From Coprococcus sp. (GTDB lineage Bacteria; Bacillota; Clostridia; Lachnospirales; Lachnospiraceae), in the NCBI GenBank assembly GCA_016297495.1, contig JAEDGN010000021.1:1-35416 (forward strand): a stretch of 35,416 bases of DNA. Direction: 5' to 3'. The position numbers were made by a program, and so were the translations under genes. Shown here piece by piece: positions 23,371-30,778 of the stretch. The stretch's first letter is position 1; every line of letters starts with the position of its first letter. The notes under the pieces are model-generated. The model saw only the letters and a program-made list of their open reading frames with translations, did no database searches and had not been told where the DNA came from.

Positions 23371-24192
23371 ATGGTTCCAGTATCTAAAGATTTTGTAAGC
23401 AATATGTTTTCTGTAAAAGGTAAAGTTGCTCTTGTTACAGGTGCTACAGGTGCACTTGGTAAAGTATTAGCTAAGACATACGGTTACCTTGGTGCCAAAG
23501 TTATTCTTTCCGGTCGTAAGCAGGCTGGTCTTGATCCACTGGTAGAAGAGTTCAAGGCAGAGGGTATCGACTGTGTAGGTATCGCAGCAGATCCTGCAAA
23601 CGAAGAGCAGGTTGCTGAACTGATCAAAAAGTCTGTTGAAGTTTACGGCGAAATCAATATCCTTGCTGTTTGCCATGGCTACAACAAACCAGCCAACATT
23701 CTTGACCAGTCTGTAGCAGATTGGCAGTACATCATGGATGCTGACTGCAAGTCCGTATACATCGTTCTTAAATATGTTGCTCAGCAGATGGTTGCGCAGC
23801 TCAATGGTGCTGAAAATGTTCCATCCGGTCAGGGCGGTAAGATCGTTGTTGTTACATCCCAGAGATCCAAGAGAGGTATGGCTGGATACACAGGTTACTG
23901 TACATCCAAGGGTGGCGCTGATATGATGGTTGCTTCCATGGCTTGTGACCTTTCTGCTAAATACGGTATCAATGTTAATGCGATCTGTCCTACGGTATTC
24001 CGTTCTGACCTTACAGAGTGGATGTTTGATCCGGAATCTGCTGTATACCAGAACTTCATGAAACGTGAGCCGATCGGCCGCCTTGCTGAGGCAGAAGACT
24101 TCTGCGGTTACGCAATGTTCCTTAGTTCTGATGCGTCCAACTTCATCACTGGCGCTGCCTGTGACTGCTCCGGTGGTTACCTTGTTTGCTAA
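23371..24192 (+). CDS. SDR oxidoreductase, probable phloroglucinol reductase (PGR)
   Basis: 273 residues, classical short-chain dehydrogenase. The cofactor motif is TGATGALG (23-30) with Arg49 after strand 2 (ILSGRK), favouring NADPH. The catalytic Ser163, Tyr176 and Lys180 (YCTSK) are intact. In the phloroglucinol pathway an NADPH-dependent SDR reduces phloroglucinol to dihydrophloroglucinol, breaking aromaticity. The call rests on the neighbouring ring-opening hydrolase, BKACE lyase and hydroxyacid dehydrogenase; the SDR fold alone would not give it. AAGGAGG lies 8 nt before the ATG at 23371; the in-frame start at 23353 has no such site. Confidence 0.85.
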   Translation: MVPVSKDFVSNMFSVKGKVALVTGATGALGKVLAKTYGYLGAKVILSGRKQAGLDPLVEEFKAEGIDCVGIAADPANEEQVAELIKKSVEVYGEINILAVCHGYNKPANILDQSVADWQYIMDADCKSVYIVLKYVAQQMVAQLNGAENVPSGQGGKIVVVTSQRSKRGMAGYTGYCTSKGGADMMVASMACDLSAKYGINVNAICPTVFRSDLTEWMFDPESAVYQNFMKREPIGRLAEAEDFCGYAMFLSSDASNFITGAACDCSGGYLVC

Positions 24193-24285
24193 TTATCAGA
24201 TTGATTGAAAATCTTAAAACGTTAACTATTACAATTATCATTAAAATAAATTGGGTAAAAGTCCCATATTCAGGAGGAAATTACA

Positions 24286-25293
24286 ATGGGTAAAGTATAT
24301 GTTGATTTAACACATCCTTTTAGTGCAGAGATTCCAAGATGGCCATACTTCAACAAACCGGTTATTGACAATGCACATACAATGGCTAAAGGCGGCGTTC
24401 TTACATCCAAGATCGAATGTACAATGCACACAGGTACACACTGTGACGCTCCAAGACATGTTATGGAATACGAATTCGACGGCAGACGTGCCCGTTACAC
24501 ACATGAAATGCCAATCGATGCTTATGCCGGTACAGCTGTAGTTCTGAAGATCGATATTGAACCATGGGGTCTGATCACAGATGAACATCTTGAAGCTGCC
24601 TGCAAAGCATGTGGTTACAACCCGGATGATCTTCAGGGCAAGATCCTTTGCCTGAACACAGGTATGCACAAACTCTTTGATGATTCCAAAGCTTACTACC
24701 ACTATGCAGCAGGTACTGGCGTAAAGGCTGGTAAATGGTTCGTTGAGCATGGTGTAAAATGTGTTGCTATGGACGGACAGGCTCTTGACCATCCGCTTCA
24801 TACAGCTATGGGCAACAACGGTATGACAAGAATGAACCTGCTTGGTGCTACCGGCAGACCAATTACAGAAGAGTACAAGGAACTCTTTGGCGAAGAAGCT
24901 TACGCATGGTTTGATAAAGAAGAATTTATCAGAATCTACGGTCAGGAAGCTTATGATGAAAACTATGGTGATCTTGAAAACATCGGTATCTGGGGTACAT
25001 GGGAACCATGTCATAAAGAAATGCTTGGCCATGGTATCGTAGGTGTTGAAAACCTTGGCGGCGATCTTGAGAAGATCCCGGCTGGTGTTGAATTCGAATT
25101 CCTTTGCTTCCCGCTTCGCTGGTACATGGGCGACGGTTCTATGGCTCGCTGCGTTGCACGTATTGATGAGGAGAAACTTCTGAATGTTCCTGACAGAACA
25201 TACAAATATGGCGGTACAGGCTATGCCGATGCTGAAAACGGCGGTGGCTCAGCTCTTGAGTATATGCAGAAACTTTTTGCAAGAAACAAATAA
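24286..25293 (+). CDS. Cyclase-family metal hydrolase, probable dihydrophloroglucinol cyclohydrolase (DPGCH)
   Basis: 335 residues of the cyclase/kynurenine formamidase superfamily, longer than the usual 210-260 residues because of an insert and C-terminal extension. The metal signature is HTGTHCDAPRH (His48, His52, Asp54, His58). These enzymes use Mn or Zn to hydrolyse amide or carbon-carbon bonds of ring ketones. In the phloroglucinol pathway a member opens the dihydrophloroglucinol ring to (S)-3-hydroxy-5-oxohexanoate. It lies 93 nt after the SDR with CAGGAGG ahead of its ATG. The pair of SDR and cyclase is the diagnostic part of the cluster. Confidence 0.85.
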   Translation: MGKVYVDLTHPFSAEIPRWPYFNKPVIDNAHTMAKGGVLTSKIECTMHTGTHCDAPRHVMEYEFDGRRARYTHEMPIDAYAGTAVVLKIDIEPWGLITDEHLEAACKACGYNPDDLQGKILCLNTGMHKLFDDSKAYYHYAAGTGVKAGKWFVEHGVKCVAMDGQALDHPLHTAMGNNGMTRMNLLGATGRPITEEYKELFGEEAYAWFDKEEFIRIYGQEAYDENYGDLENIGIWGTWEPCHKEMLGHGIVGVENLGGDLEKIPAGVEFEFLCFPLRWYMGDGSMARCVARIDEEKLLNVPDRTYKYGGTGYADAENGGGSALEYMQKLFARNK

Positions 25294-25394
25294 CTTCTTA
25301 CGAGGAACTGCATAATTAATGAATTAGAGCAGATAAGTAATATTTTAGACAGCATTCACACAAGGATAAGAATATACAAGAATAATGACAAAGA

Positions 25395-25439
25395 AGCCGG
25401 TTGACAGGGATAGCGTATCTGGTTTCCTGTTAGCCGGCT
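25395..25439 (+). other. Long hairpin between DPGCH and MFS genes
   Basis: A 16-bp stem (25395-25410 with 25424-25439, including a few G-U pairs) and a 13-nt loop. CCATTTAT follows rather than a U-tract, so it may be a partial terminator or a processing or stability element that sets a lower level for the transporter. Confidence 0.6.
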
Positions 25440-25504
25440 CCATTTATATCCAAAAAGATTGATAAAAAAATGTTTAACTTTAACAGGGAGGATAAAGTAT
25501 AACA

Positions 25505-26794
25505 ATGAGCAATAAAAAACAGTCCTTGAATAATTTTGGTGCAGCTGGCTGGGGCACGATTCTTTACTGCCTGCTGATGTTTTTCTTCTATGTGGGTATG
25601 ATTAATGACGGTACCAATGTGCTGGCACCTGCAGCGGCTGCCAATATCGGCGTTGAGCCGGGAACAATCATTCAGATGAACGGTTACGCAGGCATGCTGG
25701 CTGTCATCGGTTTTATCATTGTAGGTCAGATCAATAAGAAAATCGGACCTCGCTATACATCGGCTATTTTCACCATCCTTGGTGGTGTCACTTATATTAT
25801 TTGCGGTAATGCAACATCATTGCCGGTTTATCTGATCGCCATGACCCTTTGTGCGACAGGTATGATGTCTGCTGGGTATGTTGCCGGCGGAACACTGGTT
25901 GCCAACTGGTTCCCAAAGAAAAAAGGTATTGTTATGGGTTATACAACCATGGGACATAACCTGGCATCCGCATTTTATGTTGCCATACTGACAGGTCTTG
26001 TAGCTGTTATGGGCGGTATTAAAATGGCTTCTTTCCCGGTTGGTATCTGCGCAGTTGTCCTCGGTATTGCCGGCTTTATTCTGATTCGTGACACACCGCA
26101 GGAAAGAGGTATGAATCCGGATAATGTGTCTGATGAAGTTTATAAAAATGAATATTTTACACAGGCAGAAGATGATGGCTGGACAACGGCCAAATTATTA
26201 AAGACAAAAGAAACATGGCTTGCAGCAATCTATACCGGTCTTTTCCAGATCTGTTCTGTAGGTGTTATGCAGCAGCTTGTTACAAGAAATATCAGAGATT
26301 TCGGCATGAGCCAGGGTGCAGCTCTGACATTGATGACAGTAGTTGCGTTGGTTGGTGTTGCCGGATCATGGCTGATTGGTGTCATCGATACAAAAATCGG
26401 TACAAAGAAGACGATGCAGGGATTTGGTATCTGGTATGCCGCTGCGCTGGTGATCAATGTGGCTGCCCAGGGACAGACCAATATTCTGTTCTACCTGTCC
26501 ATTCTGATGATTGGTCTGGGTATCGGCGGTTCTGCCAACTTTACAACATCTCTTCCAACTTCCATCTTCGGTCGTCAGGGATTTGATAAGGTTAACTCTG
26601 TTATTTTCCCGATTCAGGGCTTTGTTACGGCATGGTGCTTCGTTATCAATGGTGTTGTGACAAATGTTATTGGTAACCTGAGCTATGCTTATCTGATTTT
26701 CGCTGTAGGTGCTGTGATTGTTACGGTTTGTGTATCATTTATTAACGAATACAAATTCAATAAGGACCATGCAGCAGGAGAAAAGGTACATTAA
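25505..26794 (+). CDS. MFS transporter (oxalate/formate antiporter-like)
   Basis: 429 residues with about twelve membrane helices. MFS features include the cytoplasmic loop between helices 2 and 3 (GQINKKIGPRYTSA) and the helix-4 region GYVAGGTLVANWFPKKKGIVMGYTTMGHNLASA, typical of the OFA/monocarboxylate-like branch. It lies directly after the PGR/DPGCH genes and probably imports phloroglucinol or a related acid, or exchanges it for a product; the direction cannot be read. GGGAGG is rather far (13 nt) from the ATG. An intrinsic terminator follows. Confidence 0.88.
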   Translation: MSNKKQSLNNFGAAGWGTILYCLLMFFFYVGMINDGTNVLAPAAAANIGVEPGTIIQMNGYAGMLAVIGFIIVGQINKKIGPRYTSAIFTILGGVTYIICGNATSLPVYLIAMTLCATGMMSAGYVAGGTLVANWFPKKKGIVMGYTTMGHNLASAFYVAILTGLVAVMGGIKMASFPVGICAVVLGIAGFILIRDTPQERGMNPDNVSDEVYKNEYFTQAEDDGWTTAKLLKTKETWLAAIYTGLFQICSVGVMQQLVTRNIRDFGMSQGAALTLMTVVALVGVAGSWLIGVIDTKIGTKKTMQGFGIWYAAALVINVAAQGQTNILFYLSILMIGLGIGGSANFTTSLPTSIFGRQGFDKVNSVIFPIQGFVTAWCFVINGVVTNVIGNLSYAYLIFAVGAVIVTVCVSFINEYKFNKDHAAGEKVH

Positions 26795-26816
26795 GCAGCA
26801 AAGAAAAGATAGCTTG

Positions 26817-26856
26817 AAACTATCATATTGGCTGAAGAGTCGATATGGTAGTTTTT
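26817..26856 (+). terminator. Intrinsic terminator of the cupin-PGR-DPGCH-MFS unit
   Basis: AAACTATCATAT (26817-26828) pairs with ATATGGTAGTTT (26843-26854), then TTTTT. Confidence 0.8.
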
Positions 26857-26883
26857 AGTTTATAGAAGGAGTCAGGACAGAAT

Positions 26884-28254
26884 ATGGAACAGGACGGAAA
26901 AGAAACATTTTTTACAAGGGAGCGCGGCTTCTATCGCACATTATTTCGCATGATGCTTGTGCTGGCACTGCAGAACCTGGTGGCCTACAGCATCAATATG
27001 GCAGATAATATTATGCTGGGCAGTTACGATCAGAATGCCCTGTCAGGTGCAGCGACGGTGAATCAGATTTTTTTTATGGTTCAGCAGTTTGCCCTGTCTA
27101 TCGGTAATGCATTGGTGGTGCTTGCTTCCCAGTATTGGGGGGAAAAAAGAACGGAACCAATCAGAAAGCTGACAGGTATTGCATTGTGGGCAGGTATATT
27201 CTGCGGCATTATAATTGTTGTTTTATGTGCGGTGATGCCGGAACAGCTGCTGAGACTTTTCACGGACACACCGGAGATATTGAATGAAGGCATGCGCTAT
27301 CTGGATCTTCTGAAGTGGACATTTGCCATGTACATCATTACTAACGTGCTGATGGCGGCTTTGAGAAGTGCCGGGACGGTTAATATTTCTTTCTATATTT
27401 CACTGGTATCGCTGATTGTCAATGTGGGCATTAATTATACATTGATCTTCGGACGTTTCGGTTTTCCTGAAATGGGTGTTGCCGGTGCTGCTGTGGGAAC
27501 ATTCGCAGCGAGAGTGCTGGAACTGGCAATCGTGGTTGTTTATATTGCTTTCTTTGACAGGAAACTGAATCTGTTCAGCCGCGGACTGTTTAAAGCGGAC
27601 AGGCAGCTGGGAAAGGATTATGTGAAAGTGGCGACCCCGATTATTCTTTCACAGGTTCTCTGGGGTGTTTCTGTTCCGATGCAGACGGCGATCCTCGGAC
27701 ATCTTTCTGAGAATGCCATTGCGGCCAATTCTGTAGCGACTACTTTCTATCAGTATCTGAAAGTGATTGTCATTGCCATGTCGTCCACATCAGCCGTTAT
27801 GATCGGCAATGCCATCGGACGTGGTGATATGAAAAGAATACGGTCAGATGCCAGGACCCTGGCTGTGATCGATGTGCTGATCGGGCTGATATTGGGAGGC
27901 GCGCTGCTTCTGTTAAGGATACCGCTGTTATCCATGTATAATCTGACGGCAGATACCAAAGTGCTGGCAGATCATCTGATCATTGTCATGAGTTTTGTCA
28001 TGGTGGGTATGTCCTATCAGATGCCGGTGAGCTTTGGCATTATGCAGGGTGCCGGTGATACAAAATTTACAATGGCCATGAATATGATCAGTACATGGCT
28101 GATTGTGATGCCGTTGTCATTTGCAGCCGCTTTCTGGTGGAAATGGCCGGTGGAGGCGGTGGTTATCGCCATACAATCCGATCAGATATTTAAAGGAATA
28201 CCGACATTTATTCGTTTCAGAAGCTATAAATGGGTCAATAAACTGACGAAGTAA
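26884..28254 (+). CDS. MATE-family efflux transporter
   Basis: 456 residues, twelve membrane helices in two halves, with the usual MATE phrases NMADNIMLGSYDQNALSGAATVNQI (residues 38-62) and GAGDTKFTMAMNMISTW in the second half. MATE proteins export cationic or aromatic compounds by Na+ or H+ antiport. AGAAGGAGT precedes the ATG. It is separated from the MFS gene by a terminator and I see no clear promoter, so it may rely on read-through. It could export toxic phenolics; that is inferred from location only. Confidence 0.9.
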   Translation: MEQDGKETFFTRERGFYRTLFRMMLVLALQNLVAYSINMADNIMLGSYDQNALSGAATVNQIFFMVQQFALSIGNALVVLASQYWGEKRTEPIRKLTGIALWAGIFCGIIIVVLCAVMPEQLLRLFTDTPEILNEGMRYLDLLKWTFAMYIITNVLMAALRSAGTVNISFYISLVSLIVNVGINYTLIFGRFGFPEMGVAGAAVGTFAARVLELAIVVVYIAFFDRKLNLFSRGLFKADRQLGKDYVKVATPIILSQVLWGVSVPMQTAILGHLSENAIAANSVATTFYQYLKVIVIAMSSTSAVMIGNAIGRGDMKRIRSDARTLAVIDVLIGLILGGALLLLRIPLLSMYNLTADTKVLADHLIIVMSFVMVGMSYQMPVSFGIMQGAGDTKFTMAMNMISTWLIVMPLSFAAAFWWKWPVEAVVIAIQSDQIFKGIPTFIRFRSYKWVNKLTK

Positions 28255-28261
28255 GGGGGGC

Positions 28262-28277
28262 GGTGAATTATTTCACC
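28262..28277. promoter_or_regulatory. Candidate activator site 6
   Basis: GGTGAATTATTTCACC, a perfect palindrome extending to 18 bp with flanking C and G (28261-28278). It is the best copy of the motif, 8 nt after the MATE stop codon. Confidence 0.75.
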
Positions 28278-28385
28278 GAATGCGTTTGCACAATATTCTC
28301 AGTCTGCAAATACACGCCCAATCGGTAGCTGGTTTGAAACCTGTTTAGTCAGGAAAGAAATGGGAATGACATAGATATCATAAAT

Positions 28386-28401
28386 GGTGAAATAGCACAC
28401 C
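28386..28401. promoter_or_regulatory. Candidate activator site 7
   Basis: GGTGAAATAGCACACC, about 119 nt upstream of sigma-54 promoter P3. Confidence 0.7.
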
Positions 28402-28408
28402 AATTTAA

Positions 28409-28424
28409 GGTGAAAAAATGCACC
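28409..28424. promoter_or_regulatory. Candidate activator site 8
   Basis: GGTGAAAAAATGCACC, 23 bp after site 7 (about two helical turns) and about 96 nt upstream of P3. Confidence 0.7.
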
Positions 28425-28519
28425 AATTCAGACACATTTGACGGTTTAACTATATGGATGAAGGCTGAGATCTGCAAAAAATCCAATAAAATAACCGGAA
28501 AACAGTTGTTTTGCCAAGT

Positions 28520-28535
28520 TGGCATGGAATTTGCT
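28520..28535 (+). promoter_or_regulatory. Sigma-54 promoter P3
   Basis: TTGGCATGGAATTTGCTT: TGGCAT (28520-28525) and TTGCT (28531-28535) at consensus spacing. The start is predicted near 28546, about 50 nt before the BKACE gene. Confidence 0.88.
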
Positions 28536-28596
28536 TCTATAATAAAGTGTAAGTTATCTGAGAAGGAAATAAATGAGATAAAAAGGAGAGATAAAA

Positions 28597-29442
28597 ATGG
28601 CAAAGAAAAAAACAATTATTACTGCAGCGGTAACAGGTGCATGGCCGAAAAAAGAAAACAACCCAAATGTTCCAATGACACCATCAGAGATCGCAGACGA
28701 CGTATATGCATGCTGGAAAGCAGGTGCCGCAATTGCCCATCTTCATATGAGAGATGATCAGGGTAACGGCACTATGGACACTGCTAAATTCGAAGAAACA
28801 GTGAACCTGATCAAAACAAGATATCCGGATTGTGATATTATTTTAAACCTGACAACATCCGGTGATATCCACGCAGATGATGATCTTCGTGTGGCTCATG
28901 TTGAAAAATTAAAACCGGAAATGGCATCCTATGACTGTGGCTCCATGAACTGGCTCAACAGCAGCCTGTTTATTAACTCTCCGCAGTTCCTTGAGAGATG
29001 CGGTCTGTTATTCCAGGAGCTGAATGTTAAGCCTGAAATCGAGGCATTTGATCCGGGTATGATTGCCAATGCCGCTTACTATTTGAAGAAGGGTGTGCTG
29101 AAGGCTCCGCTGCATTTCCAGTTCTGTATGGGATGTGCCAATGGCATTCCGGGTTCATTGAAGAATCTTCTGTTCATGAAGGAGACGATGGAACAGCTTT
29201 GCCCTGGCTCAACATGGTCCTGCTTCGGTGTTGGCCACAGTGCTATGGAAATGCTGTATGGTGCCGTTGCTCTTGGTGGTAATATCCGTGTTGGTATGGA
29301 AGATAATGTTATGTACGCCAAGGGTCAGCTTGCAGACAGCAATGCGCAGTTCGTTGAAAGAGCCGCCCGTGTCATCAGAGAATATGGCAATGATGTGGCA
29401 ACACCGGATGAAGCAAGAGAAATTCTTGGTCTGAGAAAATAA
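28597..29442 (+). CDS. BKACE-family enzyme, probable triacetate acetoacetate-lyase (TAL)
   Basis: 281 residues, a beta-keto acid cleavage enzyme (DUF849). The TIM-barrel metal ligands His48 and His50 (AHLHMRD) and Glu235 (RVGMEDN) are in place, with the usual TSGD near 87-90. BKACE enzymes transfer the acyl part of a beta-keto acid to acetyl-CoA. In the phloroglucinol pathway the member cleaves triacetate (3,5-dioxohexanoate) with acetyl-CoA to acetoacetate and acetoacetyl-CoA. It is first in the operon driven by sigma-54 promoter P3, with AAAAGGAG ahead of the ATG. A 3-keto-5-aminohexanoate (lysine pathway) role is less likely, as no other lysine-fermentation genes are present. Confidence 0.88.
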   Translation: MAKKKTIITAAVTGAWPKKENNPNVPMTPSEIADDVYACWKAGAAIAHLHMRDDQGNGTMDTAKFEETVNLIKTRYPDCDIILNLTTSGDIHADDDLRVAHVEKLKPEMASYDCGSMNWLNSSLFINSPQFLERCGLLFQELNVKPEIEAFDPGMIANAAYYLKKGVLKAPLHFQFCMGCANGIPGSLKNLLFMKETMEQLCPGSTWSCFGVGHSAMEMLYGAVALGGNIRVGMEDNVMYAKGQLADSNAQFVERAARVIREYGNDVATPDEAREILGLRK

Positions 29443-29469
29443 TCAGATACCCGGTACAGGAGGTGTGAC

Positions 29470-29658
29470 ATGACCTGGGGGCCAATGTATATGTATTATC
29501 ATTGTCCAAAGTGTGGTTTCAAATTTGAATATGCCATTGACATGATTCCTGAATTCGGGGAGACTTTCGGATATTGTCCGAAATGTAAGGTCATGGGTGT
29601 GTTTGAAAAAGAAGGAGCCCGCCAGCTGGACGATGCAGATTATTTTGAAGTGGAATAA
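29470..29658 (+). CDS. Small zinc-ribbon protein
   Basis: 62 residues with two CxxC knuckles (YYHCPKCGFKF, residues 10-20; GYCPKCKVMG, 34-43) and an acidic tail (DDADYFEVE). It is probably a zinc ribbon or rubredoxin-like fold. The first knuckle sits near aromatic residues. AGGAGG precedes the ATG. It lies between TAL (27 nt) and the dehydrogenase (25 nt), so it is co-transcribed with the pathway. No enzymatic role is evident; it could be a metal chaperone or partner of TAL or the dehydrogenase. Confidence 0.8.
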   Translation: MTWGPMYMYYHCPKCGFKFEYAIDMIPEFGETFGYCPKCKVMGVFEKEGARQLDDADYFEVE

Positions 29659-29683
29659 ATAGATCGCAATGGGAGAATGAATT

Positions 29684-30631
29684 ATGAAGGATATTAAGAA
29701 TATTCTCATCTGCGGCGGCGGTATGATGGGCAGTGCGATTGCCCAGGTAATGGCCGGGCTGAATGATGTGAAAATTACAGTATATGATAAGTTTCCGGTG
29801 GATATTGAAGCAAAGATTCGTAATAATACAAAACTTCTGGTTGAAAAAGAAATTATTACGGAACAGGATGTAGATGATATCATCAGTAAAGTAAGTTTTA
29901 CTCAGGATATTGAGAGCGAAGGTGTCAGAAACGCAGATCTGGTTGTAGAGTGTGTACTTGAGGATATGCAGATGAAACAGGATCTGTTCGCACAGCTTGA
30001 GGGGATTGTTGCAGAGGACTGTATTTTCTGTACCAATACATCTGTTATGAGTCCGACAGAAATCGCTTCCAAATGTGTCCATAAAGAAAGACTTGTAGGT
30101 ACACATTTCTGGAATCCTGGTTTCCTGATCCCGCTTGTGGAAGTTGTAAAAACAGATGCAACCAGTGATGAAGTAGCTGAAACAGTTATGGATGTTCTGG
30201 AAAAAGCCGGGAAAAAGCCTGTTCTATGTAAAAAGGATGTACCTGGTTTTATTGCCAACAGAATGCAGCATGCACTTTGGCGCGAAGCAATTTCCATTGT
30301 TGAAAGAGGTATTGCGGATGCGAAGACGGTTGATGATGCGGTTAAATACAGCTTTGGTCTGAGACTGCCATATCTGCCGCCGCTGGTGAACTCCGATATG
30401 GTTGGTACACAGCTGACTTATAATATTCATAATTATGTTTTAGCAGATCTGGAAGACAGACATGATGCGTCACCGCTGCTTCAGAAAATGCTTGATGAAG
30501 GTAAGATGGGCTTCAGAGCTGAAACAAAGGATGGTGTCAAAGAAGGCTTCATGGCTTATACGGAAGATGAGATTGCTGCAATTAACGGTGGTCTGAATGA
30601 GTATCTGATCAAGATGCTTTATAATAAATAA
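29684..30631 (+). CDS. 3-Hydroxyacyl-CoA dehydrogenase-like enzyme, probable (S)-3-hydroxy-5-oxohexanoate dehydrogenase (HOHDH)
   Basis: 315 residues, two-domain 3-hydroxybutyryl-CoA dehydrogenase fold. The NAD site is CGGGMMGSAIAQ (10-21) with Asp35 closing strand 2, favouring NAD. The catalytic pair His141 (GTHFWNP) and Glu153 is spaced 12 residues apart as in the family. VPGFIANRMQHALWREA marks the second domain. In the phloroglucinol pathway it oxidises the ring-opened hydroxy acid to triacetate, the substrate of TAL. The standard GxHFFNP motif has Trp in place of Phe (HFWNP). It is the last gene of the P3 operon and is followed by a terminator. Confidence 0.87.
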   Translation: MKDIKNILICGGGMMGSAIAQVMAGLNDVKITVYDKFPVDIEAKIRNNTKLLVEKEIITEQDVDDIISKVSFTQDIESEGVRNADLVVECVLEDMQMKQDLFAQLEGIVAEDCIFCTNTSVMSPTEIASKCVHKERLVGTHFWNPGFLIPLVEVVKTDATSDEVAETVMDVLEKAGKKPVLCKKDVPGFIANRMQHALWREAISIVERGIADAKTVDDAVKYSFGLRLPYLPPLVNSDMVGTQLTYNIHNYVLADLEDRHDASPLLQKMLDEGKMGFRAETKDGVKEGFMAYTEDEIAAINGGLNEYLIKMLYNK

Positions 30632-30648
30632 AATACAGACAAACAGAT

Positions 30649-30696
30649 ACAGCCGGTCGTGTTTTCTACAGCTTTCGCGTCCGGCTGTGTTTGTTT
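30649..30696 (+). terminator. Intrinsic terminator of the TAL-HOHDH operon
   Basis: ACAGCCGG (30649-30656) pairs with CCGGCTGT (30681-30688) around a 24-nt loop, then GTTTGTTTGT. The T-tract is interrupted. Confidence 0.6.
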
Positions 30697-30714
30697 GTGC
30701 CCGGCTTTGGATAA

Positions 30715-30743
30715 TTGACACTGTACAAAAAACAGTATATTAT
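30715..30743 (+). promoter_or_regulatory. Sigma-A promoter of the AI-2E-family gene
   Basis: TTGACA (30715-30720), 17 nt, TATTAT (30738-30743). It also contains an imperfect inverted repeat CTGT...ACAG (30721-30735). Confidence 0.7.
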
Positions 30744-30778
30744 AAAAACAATTATCTAAAAAGGAAGGAAAGAAAAGC

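Noticed and set aside
22978..25293. Flavonoid-cleaving (chalcone isomerase/phloretin hydrolase) cluster
   Set aside because: No chalcone isomerase, enoate reductase or phloretin hydrolase is present; the enzyme set fits phloroglucinol itself.
28349..28615. 88-codon minus-strand ORF over sites 7, 8 and promoter P3
   Set aside because: Hydrophobic low-complexity product from AT-rich regulatory DNA; no ribosome site.
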